In this document: one piece after another, positions 1-6,086 of the stretch | Layout: every line of letters starts with the position of its first letter | Position numbering within the stretch: position 1 is the stretch's first letter | Assembly: GCA_021155145.1 (NCBI GenBank) | Contig: JAJNPX010000461.1 | Location: 1 to 6,625 of the forward strand | Origin: Acidisarcina sp. | GTDB taxonomy: Bacteria > Acidobacteriota > Blastocatellia > Pyrinomonadales > Pyrinomonadaceae | Reading direction: 5' to 3' | DNA: 6,625 bases | Notes under the pieces: model-generated | Databases searched by the model: none | What the model was told of the DNA's origin: nothing | The model's input: the letters and a program-made list of their open reading frames with translations, nothing else | Program-made: the position numbers and the translations under genes

Positions 1-968
1 CGGGTGGGACTATAGACATTCCGCCGCTATTTCTCTTTCACGAGGGTGCATTGACCGTCAACTTTGCGATCGATCTGCTTGCAAAGTGCCGGATCGAGAC
101 CCGCTCGGACGACCGGGTCATATTGCGGTCCGTTGACCGTCGTGATGAGGTCGAGACCACGCTCGGTAAACTAGGCGATCTAAAGAACGAGGCGCGGCTG
201 GAATTGCTCGCCAAACTCGTCTATTTCTTCAAACCGGAGACGGGATTCACGATGACGACCGAATCCGACGCCCCAGCCGGCGCCGGTCTTGCCGGCTCTT
301 CGACGCTCAACATCGCCTGCATCGGTGCTCTGAACAAACTCGTCGGAGATCGATATGCGGCGGATAGGTTCATCCCGATAGCCGCGGCCGTCGAATGCCA
401 GGTAATAAAGGTGCCGACCGGCTACCAGGACTATTACTCGGCCCAGTACGGCGGCCTTTCGGCTATACACTTCGGTCCGGACGGAATGCATCGCGAACCG
501 CTTGATGCCGAGACGAATACGCTCCACGAAAGGGTCGTCGTCTGCTATACGGGCGAGCCGCGAAATTCGGGGACAAACAATTGGGAGATCACCAAACGCC
601 ATATCGACGGCGACACGGAATTATTCGACCTATTCGAAGGTATTCGCGACAATTCCGTCGCGGTCCGCGATGCCGTGCTCGCCTCGGACTGGGACCGCGT
701 CGGGCAGGTGCTTAAAGAGGCCCATCCCCAGCGAAAACGGCTCTCGCCTAATATCACGACTCCTCATATGGACGAATTGATAGATGCGGCCCTCGAAAAT
801 GGTGCGATCGCCCCGAAGGTCTGCGGAGCGGGCGGCGGCGGGTGCATCGCCTTCTTCTGCGAGGAAGGCCGAAAGTCCGATGTGGAAACGGCGATCAAGA
901 ACATCTCGGGTGTCGAGGTGCTAGATTGGAATGTCGCCCAAAACGGGCTAAGGATCGAAGTCGGCTGA
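1..968 (+). CDS. GHMP-family small-molecule kinase (sugar/heptose kinase-like), 5'-truncated by window edge
   Basis: ATP-dependent kinase of the GHMP superfamily (galactokinase, homoserine, mevalonate and heptose-phosphate kinases), probably cytosolic and acting on a sugar or sugar phosphate. The frame is open to the left edge (first full codon at base 3) and reads GGTIDIPPL before the TTG at 51. This looks like the substrate-binding N-terminal motif of the family, so the true start lies upstream of the window and the TTG is internal. The ATP-binding glycine/serine loop PAGAGLAGSS is at bases 273-302. A GYQDYYSAQYGG stretch near 423-458 carries the likely catalytic Asp (codon 429-431). The C-terminal glycine-rich motif KVCGAGGGGC is at 816-845. 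The remembered look is closest to HddA-like heptose kinases and the 'galactokinase-like' GHMP proteins of Acidobacteria, but the substrate cannot be fixed from sequence. Family call is sure; substrate is not. Confidence 0.88.
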   Translation, partial: GGTIDIPPLFLFHEGALTVNFAIDLLAKCRIETRSDDRVILRSVDRRDEVETTLGKLGDLKNEARLELLAKLVYFFKPETGFTMTTESDAPAGAGLAGSSTLNIACIGALNKLVGDRYAADRFIPIAAAVECQVIKVPTGYQDYYSAQYGGLSAIHFGPDGMHREPLDAETNTLHERVVVCYTGEPRNSGTNNWEITKRHIDGDTELFDLFEGIRDNSVAVRDAVLASDWDRVGQVLKEAHPQRKRLSPNITTPHMDELIDAALENGAIAPKVCGAGGGGCIAFFCEEGRKSDVETAIKNISGVEVLDWNVAQNGLRIEVG

Positions 969-986
969 CGAATTGCCGGGATCGTC

Positions 987-1015
987 TGCATTTCGCGGCG
1001 ATCCTGGGTTATAAT
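987..1015 (+). promoter_or_regulatory. Putative promoter for the 1047 gene
   Basis: A perfect TATAAT lies at 1010-1015, about 30 bases before the ATG at 1047. The hexamer 17 bases upstream, TGCATT at 987-992, is a poor -35. The placement in the short gap after the kinase stop supports a separate promoter, but the evidence is mainly the -10 box. Confidence 0.4.
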
Positions 1016-1046
1016 GTTCGCGCATCCCAAACACATCGAGGTAACT

Positions 1047-1421
1047 ATGAAACGCCCAATTATCATAGTCCCGTTCCTGATCCTTGTCCTCGCCTATGCC
1101 GCTTCGGCGCAGTCGGAAGGTGCATTAGGAAAGGTCTACTGGCGCGGATCGGTCGATAACAAGGTCCATCTTATTATCCGCGGCAACACGCTCGAACAGC
1201 GAACGGTCGAGGGCCAGGACACCGAGCCCGGGACTTTCAGCTTCACTTCGTCCCTTCCCGAACAGCCAGTGACGGTCGGCGTGATAAGAAAAGAAGGCAA
1301 AAGTAAAAAGATCGCCGTCGTCCAGCAGCCCACTGCCGAAAATCTTTTCACCGCTATCGTCGAGGTCCATGACGATGGAGGCGGAGCCCGCGAATACATC
1401 CTGGAGATTTTTTGGCGATAG
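1047..1421 (+). CDS. Small exported protein of unknown function
   Basis: 124-residue protein. The ATG at 1047 is preferred over the in-frame ATG at 1014: GAGGT at 1038-1042 sits 4 bases before it, and from there the protein begins with a textbook signal peptide (MKRP, then a hydrophobic run to about residue 18, then an ASAQ cleavage site near residue 22). The ATG at 1014 also overlaps the TATAAT box. The mature part is about 100 residues, rich in beta-prone alternation, with a WRGSVDNKVHLIIRG segment early and an EYILEIFW end. No catalytic motif is visible and there are no cysteines in the mature chain. I recall similar short secreted domains in Acidobacteriota with a 'W-x-G-x-V-D' opening and an aromatic C-terminus, but know no function. 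It is likely periplasmic or secreted, possibly an Ig-like beta-sandwich. It stands 78 bases after the kinase gene and appears to be transcribed on its own. Confidence 0.78.
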   Translation: MKRPIIIVPFLILVLAYAASAQSEGALGKVYWRGSVDNKVHLIIRGNTLEQRTVEGQDTEPGTFSFTSSLPEQPVTVGVIRKEGKSKKIAVVQQPTAENLFTAIVEVHDDGGGAREYILEIFWR

Positions 1422-1437
1422 ATCGAATAGTTTCTGT

Positions 1438-1464
1438 CACTTTTCCCCTTCCGGAAGTGTTTTT
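1438..1464 (+). terminator. Possible intrinsic terminator after the 1047 gene
   Basis: CACTT (1438-1442) and CC (1445-1446) can pair with GG (1453-1454) and AAGTG (1455-1459), leaving a TT bulge and a six-base loop. TTTTT follows at 1460-1464. The position, 17 bases after the stop codon, fits a terminator. The stem is short and bulged, so this is moderate evidence. Confidence 0.4.
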
Positions 1465-1496
1465 ACTTTTGAACGTCGTTAATTCGATCAAAAGTA
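1464..1496. promoter_or_regulatory. Inverted repeat upstream of the DUF4097-like gene (candidate operator)
   Basis: TACTTTTGA at 1464-1472 is the exact reverse complement of TCAAAAGTA at 1488-1496, with a 15-base spacer. The arms extend inward by CG/CG (1474-1475 and 1485-1486) after one A/A mismatch. It ends 25 bases before the ATG at 1522. No U-run follows the right arm, so it reads better as a protein-binding site or 5' leader hairpin than as a terminator. TTGAAC at 1469-1474 could be a -35 within the left arm, but no good -10 stands at the right distance. Confidence 0.45.
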
Positions 1497-1521
1497 CACA
1501 CATTTCGGAGGAAATTTCAGG

Positions 1522-2367
1522 ATGAAAGCACTTTCATATATCGCTTCCGCTCTATTTGTTTGTTACATACTCAATCCAGTGGTGATCGGCCAGGACAAAG
1601 GCTCGAAAACCGAACATAAATACAAGGAAAGGACCTTTTGCTCCAGTGAGAATTGGGGTAATGGCGACAAGGTCTCTTTTAAGGAGGCCCGCGAATTCAC
1701 CGTTCCGGCGACCGGGAGCCTGAACGTTGATGGAGGCCGCAACGGCGGTATCAGCGTAAATGGCGAGAATCGGTCTGACGTCCTGGTGAGGGCCTGCGTG
1801 CAGGCGTGGGGCACCAGCGAAGAGGCGGCAAAGTCTCTGGCTTCCAGCGTCCGTATCGATACGGGTTCGACTATCAAGGCGAACAGTTCATCGGACGACA
1901 ACTGGTCGGTCTCATATCAGATCTCGGTCCCGAGAAACACGGATCTGTCACTCAATGCCCACAATGGCGGTATCTCCATTAGGTCAGTCGACGGCGCAAT
2001 AGAGTTTGAGACGACCAACGGCGGTGTTTCACTTGGCGACCTGAGCGGTTCCGTAAAGGGCCGGACGACCAACGGCGGCGTCAACGTCGAGCTAACGGGC
2101 AGCACCTGGAAAGGCCCCGGACTCGACGTCGTCACAACGAACGGTGGCGTAAAATTGTCGGTACCGGAAACCTATGCGGCAAATTTCGAGACGGGCACGA
2201 CCAACGGCGGTTTTAAGAGCGACGTTCCGGCCCTCACGGTTCAAACCGAAGATAAGGACGGCTGGACCCGCTCGAAAAAGATCCGCGCTTCGATGAATGG
2301 CGGCGGGGCACCGATACGCGTGGTCACCACAAATGGCGGGATCAAGATCGACGCTAGAGCGAACTGA
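1522..2367 (+). CDS. Exported DUF4097-like beta-solenoid protein with TTNGG repeats
   Basis: 281-residue exported protein. The start ATG is preceded by GGAGGA at 1507-1512 (spacing 9). An N-terminal signal sequence runs over about residues 4-23. C14 is not in a lipobox, so it is probably not a lipoprotein. The body is built from Asn-Gly-Gly turns at residues 74, 148, 166, 184, 207, 228, 259 and 271; five of them read TTNGG. The spacings of 18, 18, 23 and 21 residues in the middle are what one expects for a right-handed beta-helix with a tight turn per coil. This is the style of the DUF4097/adhesin-like family ('DUF4097 family beta strand repeat protein'), whose members are mostly of unknown function; a cell-surface or periplasmic structural role is inferred. 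Residues 25-60, with two aromatic/charged patches, precede the repeats. It is transcribed toward purQ and ends at a shared terminator. Confidence 0.82.
   Translation: MKALSYIASALFVCYILNPVVIGQDKGSKTEHKYKERTFCSSENWGNGDKVSFKEAREFTVPATGSLNVDGGRNGGISVNGENRSDVLVRACVQAWGTSEEAAKSLASSVRIDTGSTIKANSSSDDNWSVSYQISVPRNTDLSLNAHNGGISIRSVDGAIEFETTNGGVSLGDLSGSVKGRTTNGGVNVELTGSTWKGPGLDVVTTNGGVKLSVPETYAANFETGTTNGGFKSDVPALTVQTEDKDGWTRSKKIRASMNGGGAPIRVVTTNGGIKIDARAN
2011..2339 (+). repeat. Coding repeats of the TTNGG turn
   Basis: The 14-mer ACGACCAACGGCGG occurs unchanged at 2011-2024, 2065-2078 and 2197-2210. Diverged copies are ACAACGAACGGTGG at 2134-2147 and ACCACAAATGGCGG at 2326-2339. All are in the same frame and encode Thr-Thr-Asn-Gly-Gly, so they are protein repeats, not a separate DNA element. 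Confidence 0.8.
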
Positions 2368-2391
2368 CATAGATTTCAGCGAATACAGAAA

Positions 2392-2422
2392 GAGGCGCCG
2401 GCCTAAACTTAGCTGGCGCCTC
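2392..2422. terminator. Bidirectional intrinsic terminator between convergent genes
   Basis: GAGGCGCC at 2392-2399 pairs perfectly with GGCGCCTC at 2415-2422. The stem extends inward by a G-U, a G-C and a C-G pair to 11 pairs, closing a 9-base loop. On the plus strand it is followed by ATTATTAATT; on the minus strand by TTTCTGTATT. It lies between the stop of the 1522 gene and the stop of purQ, where one hairpin can serve both directions. The flanking T-runs are interrupted, so efficiency may be modest. Confidence 0.7.
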
Positions 2423-2441
2423 ATTATTAATTCATAGCTTC

Positions 2442-3143
<702 letters not shown>

Positions 3144-3146
3144 TAT

Positions 3147-3380
3147 TTATCTCTTCGATCCGATTTCGTTCTGGGCCTCGGCCCAAAGCTGCCATTCCGG
3201 AGGAACTGGCTTTCCGCCATTCGCCTCACGAACACGCAATATCTCATAGCTTTGTTCCTGCAGTGCTTCGAGTTGTCGAAGTCGGTCGCCGAGCGAAAGA
3301 TCTCTCATGTGAACTCGGTATCTGCGCTTCTGCTCAAGAAACAGGGCCAAGCCCGGATCAGCTTTAGAATCGGAGTTCAT
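3147..3380 (-). CDS. Small hypothetical protein paired with the nucleotidyltransferase-fold gene
   Basis: 77-residue charged, probably mostly helical protein that I do not recognise. It is real rather than a shadow. A strong AAGGAGGG ribosome binding site (minus strand, 3395-3388) lies 7 bases before its ATG. Its first 17 bases overlap the end of the nucleotidyltransferase gene, and its stop is 3 bases before purQ. Residues about 11-52 look like one or two amphipathic helices (LFLEQKRRYR, then LGDRLRQLEALQEQSYEILR). The tail holds a Pro-rich turn and two tryptophans (PVPPEWQLWAEAQ). There is no signal peptide, no membrane segment and no cysteine. The overlap with the preceding gene suggests the two products act together, for example as a binding partner or an antitoxin-like regulator. 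That is inference from arrangement only. Confidence 0.72.
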   Translation of the reverse strand: MNSDSKADPGLALFLEQKRRYRVHMRDLSLGDRLRQLEALQEQSYEILRVREANGGKPVPPEWQLWAEAQNEIGSKR

Positions 3381-3909
3381 CGGGTAGCCCTCCTTGAATC
3401 TTCTTCCATGCGTCTACACGGTCAAACTTGATCAGAACCTGCCGCAGCTTTTCTTCATTAATAACGTCGTTATCCGCAAAATGTTGGATCTTAAGAATAT
3501 CCTTCGGACGTGCGACAACGGCCCACATTGCCGCCAGGTGTTCCGGCGGCAACACCTTGAGATCCTGCCCGTCAAACGAAAACGTTAAGGCATTTGCCAA
3601 CGCATCTCGCCAGAGCATGTCGTGGCTCGCTTCAACGAACTGCACAAGCCATCCCCCGATCGAGATGAACTCATGATCATAAGTATAACCTCGCTCCCTG
3701 CAATATTTATATATCGGCTCGTGCGACAAGATCGCGCCAGTCTGCGGGGGGTCGAACAAGAAGAAAATATCAAGGTCTTTGGTGGCAAGCGGTTCCGAAT
3801 AGAAAGCAACGGCGGAGGCTCCCCCGACGGCGTAATCACCAATTATTCCTGCTTCACGCATGTCGCGCAGAACAGCAGCGACATCCGCAAGTTTGATCCG
3901 CCCTTCCAT
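3364..3909 (-). CDS. Nucleotidyltransferase-fold protein (AbiEii/MNT-like)
   Basis: 181 residues. The NTase-fold signature GG-x-S is at residues 29-32 (YAVGGASAVAFY), followed by T43-K-D45-L-D47, the two metal-binding aspartates of the pol-beta-like superfamily. Further on, LPPEHLAAMW (120-129) and ARPKDILKI (133-141) match the conserved C-terminal stretch of AbiEii/MNT-like proteins ('EHL..M...gR.KD'). The third acid usually found on the next strand is not obvious: the WLVQFVEAS segment has Gln90 in the likely place, with Glu93 nearby. Catalysis, if any, would transfer a nucleotide to a protein, RNA or small molecule; the target is unknown. The ATG at 3909 shares a base with the purS stop (TAATG), giving tight coupling. 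No separate promoter is visible. Relatives act as toxins, antitoxins or antibiotic-modifying enzymes, or have no known role. Fold is fairly sure; function is not. Confidence 0.82.
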   Translation of the reverse strand: MEGRIKLADVAAVLRDMREAGIIGDYAVGGASAVAFYSEPLATKDLDIFFLFDPPQTGAILSHEPIYKYCRERGYTYDHEFISIGGWLVQFVEASHDMLWRDALANALTFSFDGQDLKVLPPEHLAAMWAVVARPKDILKIQHFADNDVINEEKLRQVLIKFDRVDAWKKIQGGLPDELRF

Positions 3910-4154
3910 TACTGAGCGATCTCCACCCGATAATCCTCGATGACGGGATTCGCGAGAACATCGGCCGCGATCTTTTCCGCCGCCGCCCTGGCCTCGGTCT
4001 CATTGACCGAATCGTCAAGTGCGATCTCAAAGTATTTTCCCTGCCGGATATCGGTGATCTGCTGAAACCCCAATTGCTCGACAGAATGATGAATCGCCTT
4101 ACCCTGCGGGTCGAGGACGCTGGGTTTGAGTGTCACATAAACTTTTGCCTTCAT
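3909..4154 (-). CDS. purS: Phosphoribosylformylglycinamidine synthase subunit PurS
   Basis: 81-residue accessory subunit of the three-part FGAM synthase. It forms a dimer that bridges PurQ and PurL and helps pass ammonia between their active sites. Length and sequence are typical: MKAKVYVTLKPSVLDPQG opening, G-F-x-x-I-x-D-I-R-Q-G-K-Y-F in the middle (residues about 29-42), and ADVLANPVIEDYRVEI near the end. The start is supported by GGAG on the minus strand (4164-4161), 6 bases before the ATG. It is the first gene of the minus-strand run and lies next to a divergent control region with a large inverted repeat. Its stop codon overlaps the start of the nucleotidyltransferase-fold gene by one base (TAATG), so the guest gene directly follows it. 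Confidence 0.95.
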   Translation of the reverse strand: MKAKVYVTLKPSVLDPQGKAIHHSVEQLGFQQITDIRQGKYFEIALDDSVNETEARAAAEKIAADVLANPVIEDYRVEIAQ

Positions 4155-4181
4155 TTATTGCTCCGAAAGAAATTGTAGAAC

Positions 4182-4220
4182 TTACCGCAAAACGTTGTTT
4201 TAATCAACGTCTTGTGGTAA
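4182..4220. promoter_or_regulatory. 39-base inverted repeat in the purS / DUF4870 divergent region, possible operator and promoter pair
   Basis: Left arm TTACCGCAAAACGTTG (4182-4197) and right arm CAACGTCTTGTGGTAA (4205-4220) are complementary at 14 of 16 positions around a 7-base T/A loop. Promoter-like boxes fall inside it in both directions. On plus: TTGTTT (4195-4200), 17 bases, TAACTT (4218-4223). On minus: TTGATT (4207-4202), 17 bases, TAAGTT (4184-4179). The -10 boxes match consensus poorly (3 of 6). TACAAT on the minus strand (4177-4172) is a better -10 but lacks a -35. The left arm holds an AAACGTT core resembling LacI/PurR-family operators. The repeat is clear; its role is inferred. 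Confidence 0.55.
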
Positions 4221-4295
4221 CTTTCCGCAGAACATACTTCTGCTTGTATTCGTACGTTTCAGATAACAATTCAAAGGAGAGAACCTTAAAAGGCT

Positions 4296-4688
4296 ATGCA
4301 AAATATGTCAGGCGGCAAAACCGCACTCGGATTGGACACAAACGTAGGGGCACTGCTGTGTTATCTTCCGGTCTGTTTGATCAGCCTCGTCTACAGTATC
4401 ATCGTCCTCGTTACTGAAAAAGATAATAAGTTCATGCGCTTTCACGCGTTCCAGTCGCTCATCATCTCGGCGATCTACATAGTGGTCATGGTCGTTTTGC
4501 AGGTGGTTGGAACGGGCATCGCGATCGCAACCAATTCCAGCATCCTCGGCCTGCTTTTTAGCCTTGTCACTCTCGTCGTGGTCGTCGCGTTCCTCGCGGC
4601 AATGATCTACGGATGTATAAAGGGATATCAGGGACAGAAATTCAAACTTCCCATCGTGGGCGATATGGCCGAGAAGTGGGCGGGCTAG
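4296..4688 (+). CDS. DUF4870 family small integral membrane protein
   Basis: 130-residue protein with three hydrophobic segments, about residues 17-40, 53-78 and 82-107. Family hallmarks are visible: a KTALGLDTNVGALLCYLP opening, the polar EKDNKFMRFHAFQSL loop (41-55) between the first two membrane segments, and the GYQGQKFKLPIVGDMAEKW tail. These match the DUF4870/Tic20-like family, common small membrane proteins of unknown function. The start is uncertain. The GGAGAG at 4276-4281 is 14 bases from the ATG at 4296, while AAGG at 4290-4293 is 2 bases from that ATG and 11 from the ATG at 4305. The conserved region begins after both, so either is possible. It is transcribed away from purS across the inverted-repeat region. 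Its stop codon overlaps that of purB, leaving no room for a terminator between them. Confidence 0.88.
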   Translation: MQNMSGGKTALGLDTNVGALLCYLPVCLISLVYSIIVLVTEKDNKFMRFHAFQSLIISAIYIVVMVVLQVVGTGIAIATNSSILGLLFSLVTLVVVVAFLAAMIYGCIKGYQGQKFKLPIVGDMAEKWAG

Positions 4689-5977
4689 TTAAAGACCCTG
4701 TCGAATACTTTATCTACATTTCGCAGATAGTGTTTTAGATCGAAGACGCGGGCGATCTCTTCGGGCGACAGCTTGGAATTGACGTCCGCGTCTTTCATTA
4801 CCAATTCCTTGTAGTTCCCGCCTTCGTCCCAAACCTTCATCGCATTTCGCTGCGTATAAACATAAGCATCTTCGCGAGATACGCCATTCTGCGTAAGCGC
4901 CAGCATCAATTGGCCGCTGAATGTGAGCCCGCGGGTAAGTTCGATGTTCTTCAGCATGTTTTCCGGGTACACGACGAGCGAATCAAGCAGCGACGTCGCC
5001 TTGGCGAGCATATAATCCAGCGTTGCTGAGGAATCCGGCAGAACGATCCGCTCTGCCGAAGAGTGTGAGATGTCTCGCTCGTGCCAGAGAGCCACATTCT
5101 CAAGCCCGACTATTGAGTTTGCCCTGACGGTGCGGGCCATTCCGCAGATCCGCTCGGAGAGGATCGGGTTACGTTTATGCGGCATCGCGGATGAGCCCTT
5201 CTGGCCTTTCTTGAAGGCTTCCTGGGCCTCGCGGATCTCGGTCCGCTGCCAATGACGCACCTGCAAAGCTATCTTTTCAAGCGTCGAGGCGATTATCGCC
5301 AGCGTCGATAGATATTCCGCGTAACGGTCGCGTTGGATCACCTGCGTCGAGACGGCCGCTGCCTTGATCGCGAGCCGCTCGCATACGCGTTCTTCGACGT
5401 CCGGCGCGAGATGAGCGAATGCTCCGACAGCGCCGCTGATCTTTCCGACGGAAACAGCTTCTTTTGCCCGTTCAAGCCGCTCACGATTCCGCTTCATCTC
5501 GGAATACCACAACGCCCACACGAGCCCGTACGATGTAGGTTCCGCGTGTATGCCGTGCGTGCGGCCCATCTGCGGCGTGTCTTTGAACTCGTAGGCCCGT
5601 CGCTTGAGCACCGGCAGCATCCCGTCTATCTTGGCCAGCAAAACCTCGCACGATTCCTTGAGCAGAAGAGCGTTGGCCGTATCGACCACATCGCTCGACG
5701 TCAGCCCATAGTGAACAAATCGTGCTGATTCGCCAATGTTTTCAGCAAGATTCGTCGTGAATGCGATCACGTCGTGATCCGTCGTTTTCTCGATCTCCGC
5801 GATGCGTTCGACCGTGAAGGCCGCCTTGGCTTTTATCTCATCGACGGCGGCCGCGGGAATCGTGCCATCCTCGGCGTGCACCTCGCAGACGGCGATCTCG
5901 ACATCGAGCCATTTCTGAAACTTGTTCTCAAGCGACCAAATGGCCGCCATTTCGGGTAGTGTGTAGCGAGCGATCAT
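4685..5977 (-). CDS. purB: Adenylosuccinate lyase
   Basis: Cytosolic lyase of the fumarase/aspartase superfamily. It splits SAICAR to AICAR plus fumarate in IMP synthesis, and adenylosuccinate to AMP plus fumarate. The 430-residue length is normal for the shorter bacterial type (as in Bacillus and Thermotoga). It starts MIARYTLPEMAAIWS, the classic N-terminus. His68 lies in TTDHD, His89 in HYGLTSSD, and the catalytic His141 in GRTHGIHAEP. The superfamily signature SSAMPHKRNP (262-271) carries catalytic Ser263. All key residues are intact. The ATG at 5977 is firm by homology, but no good ribosome binding site lies at normal distance (a GAGGG is about 18 bases upstream). A likely promoter is at 6036-6008. 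It is separated from purS and purQ by the DUF4870 gene but lies on the same strand. Its stop shares a CTAG with the facing gene. Confidence 0.97.
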   Translation of the reverse strand: MIARYTLPEMAAIWSLENKFQKWLDVEIAVCEVHAEDGTIPAAAVDEIKAKAAFTVERIAEIEKTTDHDVIAFTTNLAENIGESARFVHYGLTSSDVVDTANALLLKESCEVLLAKIDGMLPVLKRRAYEFKDTPQMGRTHGIHAEPTSYGLVWALWYSEMKRNRERLERAKEAVSVGKISGAVGAFAHLAPDVEERVCERLAIKAAAVSTQVIQRDRYAEYLSTLAIIASTLEKIALQVRHWQRTEIREAQEAFKKGQKGSSAMPHKRNPILSERICGMARTVRANSIVGLENVALWHERDISHSSAERIVLPDSSATLDYMLAKATSLLDSLVVYPENMLKNIELTRGLTFSGQLMLALTQNGVSREDAYVYTQRNAMKVWDEGGNYKELVMKDADVNSKLSPEEIARVFDLKHYLRNVDKVFDRVFN

Positions 5978-6007
5978 GGATTGGTTGATTTTTTGCCCTC
6001 AACTTCA

Positions 6008-6036
6008 AAGATAAAAGCAAATTCTTGTTCCGCCAA
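6008..6036 (-). promoter_or_regulatory. Putative purB promoter
   Basis: On the minus strand TTGGCG (6036-6031) is followed by a 17-base spacer and TATCTT (6013-6008); each box matches consensus at 4 of 6 positions. A transcript would begin near base 6001, giving a leader of about 24 bases before the purB ATG. Confidence 0.45.
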
Positions 6037-6054
6037 ACGTCAAAGTGCTAATCT
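6025..6054 (+). promoter_or_regulatory. Weak candidate promoter for the 6087 gene
   Basis: TTGTTC (6025-6030), an 18-base spacer and TAATCT (6049-6054), the latter preceded by TGC as in an extended -10. It overlaps the purB promoter in the opposite direction. Box matches are modest. Confidence 0.3.
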
Positions 6055-6086
6055 GTTCTTCCGCTCAAGACAGGAGGTAGTTTCTA

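Noticed and set aside
51..53. TTG at 51 as the start of the GHMP kinase
   Set aside because: The frame stays open to the left edge, and the codons from base 3 spell a family-like N-terminal motif (GGTIDIPPL), so the gene begins outside the window.
1014..1016. ATG at 1014 as the start of the small exported protein
   Set aside because: It overlaps the TATAAT box and lacks a binding site, and would put 11 polar residues before the signal peptide; ATG 1047 has GAGGT and a normal signal sequence.
2011..2339. Regular DNA repeats as a possible CRISPR-like array
   Set aside because: The repeats are in frame, encode Thr-Thr-Asn-Gly-Gly, have unequal spacing, and are fully explained by the protein.
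3309..3326. R-x4-H (RRYRVH) in the 77-residue protein as a HEPN ribonuclease motif next to an MNT-type gene
   Set aside because: It lies near the N-terminus without the surrounding HEPN helices, the protein is too short for a HEPN domain, and the match is easily due to chance.
4155..4295. Purine-type or ZTP riboswitch in the purS leader
   Set aside because: No purine-riboswitch core or ZTP-type conserved segments could be found on the minus strand; the region is explained by the inverted repeat and binding sites.
4711..4736. TATCT/AGATA hairpin followed by TTTT as a terminator for the DUF4870 gene
   Set aside because: Only five A/T-rich pairs with a 9-base loop, and it lies inside the purB coding end; too weak to call.
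5333..5728. 131-codon open frame on the plus strand
   Set aside because: It lies wholly antisense to purB, whose product has all family motifs; it has no binding site or recognisable protein features.
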